Notes: a model not told the origin generated them from the sequence alone. Counted from the stretch's first letter, positions 1 through 9,676 are shown. The stretch: DNA of 64,000 nucleotides from Pedobacter soli (GCF_900101435.1 NZ_FMZH01000004.1:436615-500614); one strand, 5' to 3'. A program made the numbers and translations.

Positions 1-963
1 CGAGAGGTAGCCCTGGAAATTATCAGAAGAAAACTTGCCGTAACCTGGTGGACGAATATCCGTTTCGAAAAAAGCTTTACGCGCGATTTATGCCTGCTTT
101 TAAAGGCTTCGGGTTGTATTGCTGTTTCAGGTGGGTTGGAGGTAGCCTCAGATCGTTTGTTAAAACTCATTGATAAAGGGGTAACCGTAGAGCAGGTAGC
201 GCGGGTAACCCGCAATTTTACCGAAGCTGGAATTATGGTACATGCTTATTTAATGTACGGATACCCAACACAAACCGTGCAGGAAACGGTTGATAGTCTG
301 GAGATGGTTCGCCAGCTCTTTGAGGCAGGTGTATTGCAATCGGGTTTCTGGCACCAGTTTGCCATGACGGCCCATAGTCCGGTTGGCATGTACCCCGAGA
401 AGTTTGGTGTGGTAAAAGAAACGGAAGCAATTGGAACTTTTGCCAATAACGACATTAATTACATCGATAAAACGGGTATTGATCATAACAAATTCAGTTT
501 CGGATTAAAGAAATCGTTGTTCAATTTTATGCATGGCATCTGTTTTGATTACGAGCTGCAGGATTGGTTCGATTTTAAAATCCCAAGAACCAAAATTCAG
601 GCTGATTTTATTGAAACGGCCTTAAACGATGATCAGCATTTTAATACCAAACCTACAGCTAAAGTGGTTTGGATTGGGGGAAAGCCAGAAGTTGATTACT
701 TTACCAAATCGAAAAAGGGAAATACCTGGGAGCTGGCCTCGCTAACTTTTCACGATAAAAAGGAAACTTTTACGATACAAACCAATAAAACAGAAGGCGA
801 GTGGTTGAGGAATATCTTAACGCAATTGGCGATTGCAAATGAGCGGGTTTATACTTTTCAGGAGATTAAAGCTGATTTTGAGCGTGAGATGGATAACTTC
901 GAGCTTTTTTGGTACTCGAAACCCATTAATACTTTAAGAACCTACGGTTTACTGGTTTTATAA
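1..963 (+). CDS. B12-binding-type radical SAM protein, C-terminal part (5' end outside window)
   Basis: The reading frame is open from the first base, so the gene begins upstream; the first in-window initiator (TTG at 136) lies inside the conserved domain and is not the true start. The visible 320 residues match the second half of a radical SAM TIM barrel: a segment reading RFEKSFTRDLC, then SGGLEVASDRLL, then AGIMVHAYLMYGYP, typical of B12-binding/radical SAM proteins that sense or methylate. The cobalamin-binding domain and the CxxxCxxC cluster motif must lie upstream. The C-terminal ~130 residues look like an accessory domain with no motif I can name. Substrate unknown. A perfect hairpin follows the stop codon. 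Confidence 0.8.
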   Translation, partial: REVALEIIRRKLAVTWWTNIRFEKSFTRDLCLLLKASGCIAVSGGLEVASDRLLKLIDKGVTVEQVARVTRNFTEAGIMVHAYLMYGYPTQTVQETVDSLEMVRQLFEAGVLQSGFWHQFAMTAHSPVGMYPEKFGVVKETEAIGTFANNDINYIDKTGIDHNKFSFGLKKSLFNFMHGICFDYELQDWFDFKIPRTKIQADFIETALNDDQHFNTKPTAKVVWIGGKPEVDYFTKSKKGNTWELASLTFHDKKETFTIQTNKTEGEWLRNILTQLAIANERVYTFQEIKADFEREMDNFELFWYSKPINTLRTYGLLVL

Positions 964-964
964 G

Positions 965-992
965 ATTGCAGTTGCTTAAGAGCAACTGCAAT
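965..992 (+). terminator. Perfect 12-bp hairpin after the radical SAM gene
   Basis: ATTGCAGTTGCT and AGCAACTGCAAT pair perfectly around a TAAG tetraloop, starting one base after the stop codon. There is no long T tract on either strand directly next to it, so it may be an mRNA-stabilising end or a weak terminator rather than a classical intrinsic one. It also lies in the 3' region of the converging membrane-protein gene. Confidence 0.5.
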
Positions 993-1021
993 GAAAGGTT
1001 TAAGGATTTTTAACGACATTA

Positions 1022-1285
1022 CTACATCTTCAATTTAAAATGCGTTAAGAAATAAATGATGCAGATAACGATGATGGAGTTTAAAATCACCAACAACCAC
1101 GAAATAACCGATTTCCGGTCTTTCATTAAGGCAATAAACGAACAGGCATAAGCCATAATCATTAAGGCCAGAAACAGGTTTACCGTCGAAATTCCCAATA
1201 AACTGTAACCGTCGTAACTAAATACCAGGCAGCCTAAAATCAGGAAAATGGTCGAGGCAATATTGTAAACTTTATTCGGTTTCAT
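1022..1285 (-). CDS. Small membrane protein, unknown function
   Basis: This 87-residue protein is almost entirely hydrophobic. Three likely membrane segments can be read: about residues 7-24, 30-54 and 62-82. No enzymatic motif is visible and I do not recognise the family. The gene begins one base after the stop codon of the cyclase gene on the same strand, so the two are probably cotranscribed and translationally coupled. Codon use resembles the neighbours, which supports a real gene despite its size. Confidence 0.6.
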   Translation of the reverse strand: MKPNKVYNIASTIFLILGCLVFSYDGYSLLGISTVNLFLALMIMAYACSFIALMKDRKSVISWLLVILNSIIVICIIYFLTHFKLKM

Positions 1286-1286
1286 C

Positions 1287-2054
1287 TTAATCGTTTAATA
1301 TTGCGACTACACGTGCAGGAGCTGCAGAAGCGCCCTCAATCTTTAGTGGAAATACACAAACTTTAAAACCCGAAGGCGGCAAAGCATCGAGGTTAACCAG
1401 TTGTTCCATATGGCAATATTCGGCATTTTGACCCACCAAATGCGCCGACCAAAAATAGTCGACATTATTGGTTCTTTTAGCTTCTTTAATCATGTATGGA
1501 AGGGGCAAATCCCAGCCCCATTGGTCTATCCCCATCATTTTAATGCCTTGTTCAATTAACCAGCTGGTAGCTTCGGGGCTCATTCCCGTTCCTTTTTCAT
1601 GGAAATCTTTACTGCCGTTATATTTATCCCTTCCGGTTTTGATCAGCACAATCATTCCTGGTTGAAGGGGAGTATTAGTCTCCTTCAGCGCCGAAGTTAA
1701 ATCTGTAACAGTAATCGGATCAAAATCAGCTTTATGGCTCATATCGATCACTACGCCATCTCCATAGCACCAATCGAGCGGTATTTCATCAATCGTTTTG
1801 GCTTTTTGGCCGTTTACGGTTGGCGAATAATGCCAGGGTGCATCTACATGCGTAGTTGAATGTACGCCCATTTTTTGTATCGTATCATCTGCCCAGCCCA
1901 CAAAACCAGCAGGGAACAATTTAAATGGCAAACCCAGCAAACGGATCAGCCATTTGGCCTTACTATGTGGTTTATGTTTGATTTTTACCTTCATAAACCA
2001 GGGGTCGGAAGCGTTGTAACGGATGGGCTTAGATAAATCGATGATAGTTGGCAT
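1287..2054 (-). CDS. Cyclase family protein (kynurenine formamidase-like metal hydrolase)
   Basis: The 255-residue product has the family signature HSTTHVDAPWH near residues 66-76, a variant of HxGTHxDxPxH that binds the divalent metal in kynurenine formamidases and related cyclases. The downstream pieces GMIVLIKTGRDKY and MGIDQWGWDLP also fit the swivelling beta/alpha/beta fold of the family. Members hydrolyse amides, lactones or aryl formamides; the substrate here cannot be told because no tryptophan-catabolism gene is adjacent. No signal peptide, so likely cytoplasmic. It is followed directly by a small membrane protein gene and preceded, 51 bases upstream, by a large secreted amidohydrolase on the same strand. 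Confidence 0.85.
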   Translation of the reverse strand: MPTIIDLSKPIRYNASDPWFMKVKIKHKPHSKAKWLIRLLGLPFKLFPAGFVGWADDTIQKMGVHSTTHVDAPWHYSPTVNGQKAKTIDEIPLDWCYGDGVVIDMSHKADFDPITVTDLTSALKETNTPLQPGMIVLIKTGRDKYNGSKDFHEKGTGMSPEATSWLIEQGIKMMGIDQWGWDLPLPYMIKEAKRTNNVDYFWSAHLVGQNAEYCHMEQLVNLDALPPSGFKVCVFPLKIEGASAAPARVVAILND

Positions 2055-2105
2055 TCAATTATATAGTGTAGATGATGTTAAACAGTTAAAAGCCAGTTGA
2101 TGAAA

Positions 2106-5100
2106 TTAATCGCAATGTGGCACAGTGAAAGTCCAGGTTTCCGATTCGCCTGTTGGAATAATGAAACCATTTCCTCTGGTATTTTCGAACCACAATTTGC
2201 CTCTTAATTTCTCCCTGGTACCTACTTCGTTCATGGTTGCACTATCGTAAAGGCGACCATTAATCATCACATACTTAATTTTCTCCGAATTGCGGATATC
2301 ATCAAGCGGATTGGCATCCATGATCACCATGTCGGCCAGCTTGCCTACTTCAAGCGAGCCAATTTCTTTATCCATGCCCAGATAATGAGCACCATTTAAA
2401 GTTGCCGCTTTAATGGCCTGTAATGGCGAAAAACCACCTTGAACCAGCATCCACAGTTCCCAATGAGCGCCTAATCCCTGAATCTGACCATGGGCACCTA
2501 AATTAACTTTAGTACCGCCATCGGCAATTTGTTTGGTTGCTTTGGCAATATCGATATGGTTGTAATCGCTATATTCTGATGTGGTACGGCGGCGGGCCCT
2601 GGCATCAATAATCGAACGTGGTGTATAGGTCATCAGCTTCTCATTTTCCCAAACATTGGTTCTGTCGTACCAGTAATTTTCACCCCACTGGCCGCCATAA
2701 GCTACAATTAAAGTAGGAGTATAGCCTACTTCCGTATTGTTCCAAAGGGTAGTTACATCTTTGTAAACCGGTAAAACCGGGATACTGTGCTCAATTCCGG
2801 TATGTCCGTCGGCAACCATATTCATGTTGGTGAAAAACGTAGAACCACCTTCAGGTACCACTTCCATTTTAAGCTGGCGGGCTGCTTCTAAAATCTGCTG
2901 GCGTTGCTCACGACGGGGTTGATTGTAAGATTTTACCGAGAAAGCACCTACAGCTTTTAACCTGCGTAAATTAGCCAAAGCATCATCCAGGCTGTTAATC
3001 ACCACTTTAAAATCACCATCGGCACCATATAAAATCGAACCGGTTGAGTACACACGAGGGCCAACCATGCGACCGGCTTTAAGCATTTCGCTCTGGCTGA
3101 AAACCATTTCGGTATTGCTCGATGGATCGTGCGAAGTGGTAACACCAAATGCCAGGTTGGCCATGTAGCTCCAGTCGTTTTGAGGCGTAATTCCGTCCGG
3201 ACTGGTGCGCAAATGCGCATGCACATCTATAATGCCAGGCATAATCGTTTTGCCGCTTACATCAATTACTTTAGCGTTTGCCGGAATGGTTACAGCATCT
3301 ACTTTACCAATAGCGGTTATTTTGTTACCATCGGTTAAAATCGTACCGTTTTCAATTACTTCTTCACCTTTCATCGAAATAATTCGGGCACCTTTTAAGG
3401 CCACAATTCCGGTAGGTAAATCTGATTTAAGCACCAGGTTAATATCAATTGAAGTAGCTTGTGTTTTAGGTGTAGTGCCATCAAAGTTGAAAGCGCTGTT
3501 TACATCAATGCTGTAATATTTAGGGCCTAAAGTCCAGTGCAGGGTTTTGCTGTCGGCAGTCCATTGGATATAGGTACCACCATCGGTAGTAACTTTGGTT
3601 ACCGGAATGGCTTTATTTCCTGCTGAAGCATCCTGAGCGGTACCCACGTTAATCATAGGCGTGATGTACACATTAAACAGCTCGTTAAAAGCTACCCATT
3701 TATTATCCGGACTAATCACGAACTGGTTGGCATATTGCGAAGTAAAGTGCGTACGCTCATTAGCGCCATTTAAATCGATACTTTTTAACGCTTTTTTGCC
3801 ATCCGCATAGCTCTGAAAATAAATGCGTGTATCGGTATTGTTAAACTGCGGACGAATACCATTTTCTGAAATTAAAGTTTTGGCGCCACCATTGGCTGCC
3901 ATCATAAAAATACCTGTTCCACGACCGTAATTATAGCCTAAAACATCGTTACCGCTACCTTTTCTGAAAACAATTTTATCGCCTTTGGTTGAATATTGTG
4001 GCGAATAATAAAAACCTTTTTCATCACTCAATGTAATGGTTTTGCCTGATTTATAGTCTGTTCTTTTAATAGCTCCCCTCAGTTCATCACTCCATGTGGT
4101 GTAAATTACATATTTACCATCCGGGCTAAAGGCTGGTTCGAACTCGAAATCTAAACCATTGGTTAAACGCTCAGGTGTTCCTGCAGGCAATTCCTGTTTG
4201 TAAAGATAACCTGCTGCATTGAAAACAATTGTTTTTCCATCAGGTGATGTGATTAGCTGTCTTAGCATTTTGGCCGAAAATTCATTGCTGAAAACCTGTT
4301 GCTCGAAATGCAAAGCCTGTTGTACGGTTTGGATAGTATTGGCCTGAAAAGGAATGGTGCTATTAATTAAAGTGCCGATTTCAGTTTTCCTGATTTTACC
4401 TTTGGCATAATAGATCAGGCTTTTGCTGTCTGGTGTCCAGGCAAAGTTAGGGTAAACACCAAAAATGGCCCAGGTTTCCTGCTGATCGTGTGATAATTCT
4501 TCGCTTACCGGCCATTCTTCGCCAGTTTTGAGGTTTTGTACGTATAAAGTAGATTTTAATCTTACACGTTTTACAAATGCAATCAAATTGCCATCTGGAG
4601 AAGCTTGCGGACGGCAGGCACCACCTTGTTCGTTAATCAGGGTATTTAATTTCCCAGTTGTCAAATCCAGCTGACGGATGGCATAAATGGTTCCGTTAGG
4701 GTCTTTGCTATATTCGAAATTCGGGCCAGGGCTCACATCTTCACTAAAATAAACATAGCGGCCATCAGGCGAAACATTTGGTTCACCAGCATCTTGCTGG
4801 TCGTTTTTGCGTTTGGTTAGCTGCACACCGTCTCCACCATTAATGCTGTACATCCACATTTCGCCTGCGCCTAAAGAGCGGCTTGCTGTAAAATGTTTGC
4901 GGGCCACAACATATTCGCTGTTAGGCATCCAGGTAGCATTATTTAATAACCTGAAGCTTTCTTTCGTAATCTGTTTTTTACCTGAACCATCACGGTTCAT
5001 GATCCAGATGTTATCGCCACCGCTTTTATCGCTGGTGTACGAAATATATTTGCCATTCGGGCTAAAACGTGGCTGAACATCCCAGGCAATACCGCCACTG

Positions 5101-5333
5101 ATTAGCTTTGCCACACCACCTGTTACTGGCATTACGTAAATATCACCCAATAAATCGAACACAATTTCCTGTCCATCGGCACTTACATCCAGATTCATCC
5201 AGGTGCCTTCATCAGTATTTAAAGTGAAATTTTTCGTAGTACCCTGGTATTTTTCAATGTCCCATTTTTTTTCCTGGGCATTCGAATTTAAAAACAATAG
5301 GGTGAGGGCTGAGAGAAAATAAAGGTGTTTCAT
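2106..5333 (-). CDS. Secreted TolB-like beta-propeller/amidohydrolase fusion protein
   Basis: This 1075-residue protein starts with a cleavable signal peptide (residues 1-20, ending SNA-Q). Residues about 40-640 contain repeated PD40/TolB-type blades such as SPDGRYVYFSED, SPDGKYVIYTT and SPDNKWVAFNE. A metal-dependent amidohydrolase domain follows, with the metal motif in GIIDVHAHLR near residue 707, later histidines in GHTGIEHS and NLGAHGQ, and the closing GSLEVGKLADMVIMD typical of the superfamily. It probably acts in the periplasm on an amide or imide substrate or as a peptidase-like enzyme; the substrate is unknown. An ATG at 5331-5333 is preferred over the TTG one codon upstream because it begins the normal signal sequence. 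Confidence 0.88.
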   Translation of the reverse strand: MKHLYFLSALTLLFLNSNAQEKKWDIEKYQGTTKNFTLNTDEGTWMNLDVSADGQEIVFDLLGDIYVMPVTGGVAKLISGGIAWDVQPRFSPNGKYISYTSDKSGGDNIWIMNRDGSGKKQITKESFRLLNNATWMPNSEYVVARKHFTASRSLGAGEMWMYSINGGDGVQLTKRKNDQQDAGEPNVSPDGRYVYFSEDVSPGPNFEYSKDPNGTIYAIRQLDLTTGKLNTLINEQGGACRPQASPDGNLIAFVKRVRLKSTLYVQNLKTGEEWPVSEELSHDQQETWAIFGVYPNFAWTPDSKSLIYYAKGKIRKTEIGTLINSTIPFQANTIQTVQQALHFEQQVFSNEFSAKMLRQLITSPDGKTIVFNAAGYLYKQELPAGTPERLTNGLDFEFEPAFSPDGKYVIYTTWSDELRGAIKRTDYKSGKTITLSDEKGFYYSPQYSTKGDKIVFRKGSGNDVLGYNYGRGTGIFMMAANGGAKTLISENGIRPQFNNTDTRIYFQSYADGKKALKSIDLNGANERTHFTSQYANQFVISPDNKWVAFNELFNVYITPMINVGTAQDASAGNKAIPVTKVTTDGGTYIQWTADSKTLHWTLGPKYYSIDVNSAFNFDGTTPKTQATSIDINLVLKSDLPTGIVALKGARIISMKGEEVIENGTILTDGNKITAIGKVDAVTIPANAKVIDVSGKTIMPGIIDVHAHLRTSPDGITPQNDWSYMANLAFGVTTSHDPSSNTEMVFSQSEMLKAGRMVGPRVYSTGSILYGADGDFKVVINSLDDALANLRRLKAVGAFSVKSYNQPRREQRQQILEAARQLKMEVVPEGGSTFFTNMNMVADGHTGIEHSIPVLPVYKDVTTLWNNTEVGYTPTLIVAYGGQWGENYWYDRTNVWENEKLMTYTPRSIIDARARRRTTSEYSDYNHIDIAKATKQIADGGTKVNLGAHGQIQGLGAHWELWMLVQGGFSPLQAIKAATLNGAHYLGMDKEIGSLEVGKLADMVIMDANPLDDIRNSEKIKYVMINGRLYDSATMNEVGTREKLRGKLWFENTRGNGFIIPTGESETWTFTVPHCD

Positions 5334-5406
5334 CAAATTTTTGATTAATTGTGTCGCAATTTAGGCAATATCAACAGCTTTTTTATAGTTTTGAGATCGC
5401 CGATTT

Positions 5407-7299
5407 ATGACAGCAATAGAGATTTTACAAAAATATTGGGGATACCAGGCTTTCAGGCCGCTGCAGGAAGATATTATTGCTTCGGTTTTAGAAGGGAAAG
5501 ATAGCTTGGCACTTTTACCTACTGGTGGAGGCAAATCGATTTGCTTTCAGGTACCTGCAATGGTAAAAGAAGGCATTTGTATAGTGGTTTCGCCTTTAAT
5601 AGCCCTGATGAAAGATCAGGTAGAAAACCTGAAAGCAAAAGGCATTGAAGCTATTGCCATTTATGCAGGCATGGGTAAGCGCGAAATTGATATTTTGCTG
5701 GATAACTGTATCTATGGCAAGGTTAAATTCCTTTACCTTTCACCCGAAAGATTGCTCTCAGAATTGGTTCAGGTAAGGATTTCTTACATGAATGTAAATC
5801 TCATTGCGGTTGATGAAGCACATTGTATTTCGCAGTGGGGATATGATTTCAGGCCACCGTACCAGCAACTGGCTAAACTTCGTGAAATTCATCCTCAGGT
5901 GCCGGTACTTGCACTCACCGCTACAGCCACTGCCTTTGTACGTGAGGATATTGTGGCTAAACTGGAGATGAAAGATCCGCAAGTTTTTATTAAAAGCTTT
6001 GCACGCGATAACCTTAGCTATGTGGTTTTCGGCAACGAAGACAAGTATAAAAAACTGATCGATATTTGCCGGAATGTAAAGGGCACAGGGCTCGTTTACG
6101 TACGTAACCGAAGGGAAACTGCCGAAGTAGCTAATTTTCTAAACCGCAACCAGATCAGGGCCGATTATTACCATGCCGGACTGGAAAGAGACATTCGTTT
6201 TCAAAAACAGGAAGACTGGAAGCAAAATAAAACCAGAATCATGGTAGCTACCAATGCCTTTGGCATGGGTATAGATAAAACCGATGTACGTACTGTGGTG
6301 CATTTGGATCTGCCGGAAAGCTTAGAAGCTTATTATCAGGAAGCTGGTCGAGCGGGGCGCGATGAAAAGCGGAGCTATGCGGTTTTACTCGCCAATCAGT
6401 CAGACATTATGGGGCTTGAGTCGAGGCACCTGGATAGTTTTCCTTCACCCGATGAAATCAGAAAAATATACCATTACCTGGGCAATTACTTTCAGCTGGC
6501 TTTTGGAGCAGGCGAGGGGCTGACCTTTTCTTTTGATTTAGCTGACTTTTGCAAGCGATTTAATATTAGTGTTTTAAAAACTATTTCCGGTTTGAAATTT
6601 CTTGAGCACGATGGTTACCTCACCCTTTCTGAAAGCGTGTTTTTGCCTTCACGTATGATGTTTATTGCCAGTCACGAAGATATTTACCGGTTTCAAATCG
6701 AAAATAAAACTTATGATGGGATTATTAAAACCATATTGCGCTCGCACGGTGGGGCTTTTGATGGCTTTGTAAAAATAAACGAATCCGATCTGGCTAAACG
6801 GACAGGCTTAGCTTACCGGGATGTGGTTGCCTTATTAAATAAACTACAGTCCATAGAATTACTTACCTATATTCCACAAACAGACCAACCACAATTGCAA
6901 TATATCCGATCGAGGGTAGATATGGATCATTTCGATTTAGATGTTAAATACCTGGGCTTAAGGAAAGAAATCCTGCACAAGCAAATTAATGCTGTAGTTA
7001 AATACGCTTTATCACATATCTGTCGGAGCATTCAGCTGCTCGAATATTTTGATGAGCAAAATGCTTCAAAGTGTGGCGTATGTGATGTTTGTCTGGCCGA
7101 AAGAAGGGTGGAGAATCAGAGCCAACTCAGCGAAGAAATAGAATTTGAAATTATTTCACTGCTGCAACAAGAAGCGCAGATGCTTGATGATCTGGTGATG
7201 AATATCAAAAATGGTGCTGAAAATGAACGCATCGAAATTATCCGCGAATTATTAGATGCCGGTAAAATTAAAACTGACGGGAAGAAGTATTATCTTTAG
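5407..7299 (+). CDS. recQ: ATP-dependent DNA helicase RecQ
   Basis: The 630-residue protein shows the superfamily 2 helicase motifs in order: the Q-like region FRPLQEDII, Walker A TGGGKS at residues 39-44, DEAH at 136-139 followed by CISQWGYDFRP (the aromatic-rich loop of RecQ), LTATAT, and motif VI QEAGRAGRD. A zinc-binding RecQ C-terminal module is present with cysteines near 539, 556, 559 and 562. Residues about 565-630 do not obviously form an HRDC domain, so this looks like a short RecQ. Role: 3'-5' unwinding during recombination and fork repair. The gene stands alone, divergent from the amidohydrolase. Confidence 0.95.
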   Translation: MTAIEILQKYWGYQAFRPLQEDIIASVLEGKDSLALLPTGGGKSICFQVPAMVKEGICIVVSPLIALMKDQVENLKAKGIEAIAIYAGMGKREIDILLDNCIYGKVKFLYLSPERLLSELVQVRISYMNVNLIAVDEAHCISQWGYDFRPPYQQLAKLREIHPQVPVLALTATATAFVREDIVAKLEMKDPQVFIKSFARDNLSYVVFGNEDKYKKLIDICRNVKGTGLVYVRNRRETAEVANFLNRNQIRADYYHAGLERDIRFQKQEDWKQNKTRIMVATNAFGMGIDKTDVRTVVHLDLPESLEAYYQEAGRAGRDEKRSYAVLLANQSDIMGLESRHLDSFPSPDEIRKIYHYLGNYFQLAFGAGEGLTFSFDLADFCKRFNISVLKTISGLKFLEHDGYLTLSESVFLPSRMMFIASHEDIYRFQIENKTYDGIIKTILRSHGGAFDGFVKINESDLAKRTGLAYRDVVALLNKLQSIELLTYIPQTDQPQLQYIRSRVDMDHFDLDVKYLGLRKEILHKQINAVVKYALSHICRSIQLLEYFDEQNASKCGVCDVCLAERRVENQSQLSEEIEFEIISLLQQEAQMLDDLVMNIKNGAENERIEIIRELLDAGKIKTDGKKYYL

Positions 7300-7310
7300 C
7301 GGGCTAAAAT

Positions 7311-7402
7311 GGTTAATTGTTTAAACTGTAGGAATTGGTTAATCGTACAATTCGCTTTAAATGATTTACAATATAGCCTGCCTTACGATTAAACAGTTAA
7401 CC
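7311..7402. repeat. Nested imperfect inverted repeat between recQ and the transporter gene
   Basis: GGTTAATTGTTTAA (7311-7324) faces TTAAACAGTTAACC (7389-7402) with one mismatch. A second pair, TTAATCGTA (7339-7347) and TACGATTAA (7384-7392), is nested within and overlaps the right arm. The right arm read in reverse is a compact form of the left arm, as if the left copy had gained about 18 bases. It fills most of the 116-base intergenic region. It may be a degenerate palindromic repeat element. Confidence 0.5.
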
Positions 7403-7415
7403 TCCTTAAAACTAA

Positions 7416-8723
7416 ATGATAGAAAAAAACAATAAGAAAACCATACGCTCATGGGCTTTCTTCGATTGGGCAAACTCTGCCTATAACCTGGTAATCACTT
7501 CAACAATTTTCCCGGCTTATTACACCATTATTACCACCACTAATGAGCATGGCGATAAAGTAACCTTTTTTGGCCGTACCTATGTAAATACTTCGCTATC
7601 TAACTATGCGTTGTCTTTCGCTTATCTGATCATGGCGCTGGCATTACCCATTTTATCGTCTATTGCAGATAGAAGAGGGAATAAGAAATCGTTTATGAAA
7701 TTCTTCACCTATATGGGCGGTCTGGCCTGTGTGGGTTTATATTTCTTTAAGCTCGACACGCTCGAAATGAGCATCATTTTATTTGCTTTGGCGGCTATGG
7801 GCTACATTGGAGGGGTTTTGTTCAGTAATTCTTATCTGCCAGAAATTGCTACCGAAGAGCACCAGGACCGTGTAAGTGCGCAAGGATTTTCGTATGGCTA
7901 TATTGGTTCGGTTTTATTGCAGTTAATTTGCTTTTTATTTGTGTTAAAACCTGAGTGGTTCGGCATTACCGATGCTTCTTTCCCGCCACGTTTATCGTTC
8001 TTGCTGGTTGGTGTATGGTGGATCGCCTTTTCGCAGATTCCTTTCTCGGTACTTCCAAATGGAACACCGCAAGCCAGCAAAGTTAAAACCAATATCATTA
8101 AAGATGGTTTCAGTGAGTTAAGCAAAGTTTGGGGACAGTTAAAGCAGATCAAAAAACTGAAAGGATTTCTGGTTTCTTTCTTTTTCTACTCGATGGGCGT
8201 ACAAACCATTATGCTGGCAGCAGCAGGTTTTGCAGAAAAAACGTTGAAACTGGGTACAGCTAAACTCATTGCAGTTATCCTCATTATTCAACTGGTGGCC
8301 ATTCCAGGTGCCATGCTAATGTCTTACCTGGCTAAAAAGATTGGCAACGTAAACGTACTGATCATGGTGGTGCTGGTTTGGATTGGCTGCTGCGTATATG
8401 GTTATTATATTACCAACGAATACCAGTTTTATTCGCTTGCTGCAATTGTCGGACTAATCATGGGCGGTATCCAGTCTTTATCACGTTCTACCTATTCTAA
8501 ATATTTACCAGTTGATACGCAGGATACCACTTCGTTTTTTAGTTTTTACGATGTTACCGAGAAACTGGCCATTGTAATCGGCTTATTTAGTTTTGCTTAC
8601 ATAGAAGAAATTACCGGCAATATCCGTTATTCTATTATTGCCCTGGCATCATTTTTCATTATTGGTTTAATCCTTTTGTTTGTTTTGAAAAAAATCGAAC
8701 GCAAAGAAGCTCCAAAATTGTAA
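7416..8723 (+). CDS. UMF1-type MFS transporter (Atg22-like)
   Basis: The 435-residue membrane protein begins with the family hallmark WAFFDWANSAYNLVITSTIF (about residues 13-32) and contains roughly twelve hydrophobic segments. This signature defines the UMF1 branch of the major facilitator superfamily, related to the yeast vacuolar effluxer Atg22. Bacterial members are mostly uncharacterised exporters, so the substrate is unknown. A charged loop of about 30 residues near position 225 separates the two six-helix halves. The next gene, a CCG-domain protein, starts 18 bases downstream on the same strand and is likely cotranscribed. Confidence 0.9.
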   Translation: MIEKNNKKTIRSWAFFDWANSAYNLVITSTIFPAYYTIITTTNEHGDKVTFFGRTYVNTSLSNYALSFAYLIMALALPILSSIADRRGNKKSFMKFFTYMGGLACVGLYFFKLDTLEMSIILFALAAMGYIGGVLFSNSYLPEIATEEHQDRVSAQGFSYGYIGSVLLQLICFLFVLKPEWFGITDASFPPRLSFLLVGVWWIAFSQIPFSVLPNGTPQASKVKTNIIKDGFSELSKVWGQLKQIKKLKGFLVSFFFYSMGVQTIMLAAAGFAEKTLKLGTAKLIAVILIIQLVAIPGAMLMSYLAKKIGNVNVLIMVVLVWIGCCVYGYYITNEYQFYSLAAIVGLIMGGIQSLSRSTYSKYLPVDTQDTTSFFSFYDVTEKLAIVIGLFSFAYIEEITGNIRYSIIALASFFIIGLILLFVLKKIERKEAPKL

Positions 8724-8741
8724 GTTTGTAGGCTAAAGATT

Positions 8742-9482
8742 ATGATGAAAGTAGAATTATTTGTGCCCTGTTTTGTAGATCAGTTATATCCTGAAACCGC
8801 TTTTAATACCCTTAAATTGCTGGAAAAATCGGGTTGCGAGGTCAGCTATAATTCAAAACAAACCTGTTGCGGTCAACCCGCCTATAATGCAGGTTATTGG
8901 GATGAAGCCAAACAGGTAGGCACTAAATTCTTAAACGATTTTTCTGAAAATACCTACGTTGTTGCACCGTCAGCATCGTGTGTAGGGATGGTAAAGGGTG
9001 GTTTTAACGATCTGTTTACCAATACCATTGTTCACAATAAATGCAGAAATCTGCAATCCAATATCTGGGAGCTTTCTGATTTCCTGGTTAAAGTGGCTAA
9101 AAAAGATTATTTTGGAGCAGAGCTGGAAGGAAAAGCTGTTTATCACGATTCGTGCAGTGCTTTGCGTGAGTGTAAAATTAAAGACGAACCCCGTCATTTA
9201 CTTTCAAAAGTACATGGTTTGGAAATGATCGAAATGGAAGATACCGACATGTGCTGTGGTTTTGGCGGTACCTTTGCCGTTAAATTCGATGCTATTTCTT
9301 CGGCAATGGCCGAGCAAAAAGTAAACCATGCCCTGGCACAAGGTGCTGATTATATCATTTCTACAGATTTATCTTGCCTGTTGCACCTTCAGGGTTATAT
9401 CGATAAAAACAACCTTCCGGTAAAAACCATGCACATTGCCGATGTGCTGTGTAACGGCTGGCTCGAAAGCACGGAATATTAA
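8742..9482 (+). CDS. CCG-domain (Fe-S) oxidoreductase subunit, LutA/YkgE-like
   Basis: The 246-residue protein has two cysteine-rich CCG modules: TCCGQPAYNAGY near residues 42-53 and DMCCGFGGTF near 168-177, with extra cysteines at VPCFVD, SASCVG and HDSCSALREC. This is the layout of LutA/YkgE and of the heterodisulfide-reductase subunit B type, which hold a non-cubane Fe-S cluster. In the lactate oxidation system LutA works with LutB and LutC, but neither is adjacent here, so assignment to lactate use is uncertain. It is cytoplasmic and probably cotranscribed with the preceding transporter gene. Confidence 0.85.
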   Translation: MMKVELFVPCFVDQLYPETAFNTLKLLEKSGCEVSYNSKQTCCGQPAYNAGYWDEAKQVGTKFLNDFSENTYVVAPSASCVGMVKGGFNDLFTNTIVHNKCRNLQSNIWELSDFLVKVAKKDYFGAELEGKAVYHDSCSALRECKIKDEPRHLLSKVHGLEMIEMEDTDMCCGFGGTFAVKFDAISSAMAEQKVNHALAQGADYIISTDLSCLLHLQGYIDKNNLPVKTMHIADVLCNGWLESTEY

Positions 9483-9495
9483 ATTATTAAAGCAA

Positions 9496-9514
9496 GCAGG
9501 TTTTAAAAACCTGC
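9496..9514. repeat. 19-base palindrome (GCAGGTTTT core)
   Basis: GCAGGTTTT and AAAACCTGC form a perfect inverted repeat around one central A, 14 bases after the stop of the CCG-domain gene. The bases that follow are CTGCGAGG, not a T tract, so it is only a weak terminator candidate. Short palindromes with this GCAGG-TTTT core are, as far as I recall, frequent intergenic repeats in Bacteroidota. Confidence 0.45.
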
Positions 9515-9676
9515 GAGGCTTTCTATCCTAATCCATGGCTGATCGGCTCCTGCCAATTCATAAAACCTATGTAAAAAATAAATTACAAGGAGCATTTGTT
9601 GCCTATAAAACAGTCATTTAGTTAATCTTACTATTTAAATTAACACTTTTTAACAAGCTTTACGTTAAATCTAAAA

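Noticed and set aside
136..963. Treating the TTG at 136 as the start of a 275-residue protein
   Set aside because: The frame is open back to base 1 and the residues before 136 belong to the same radical SAM domain, so the gene is truncated by the window edge.
8742..9482. Complete lutABC lactate oxidation operon
   Set aside because: Only a LutA-like protein is present; no LutB or LutC follows.
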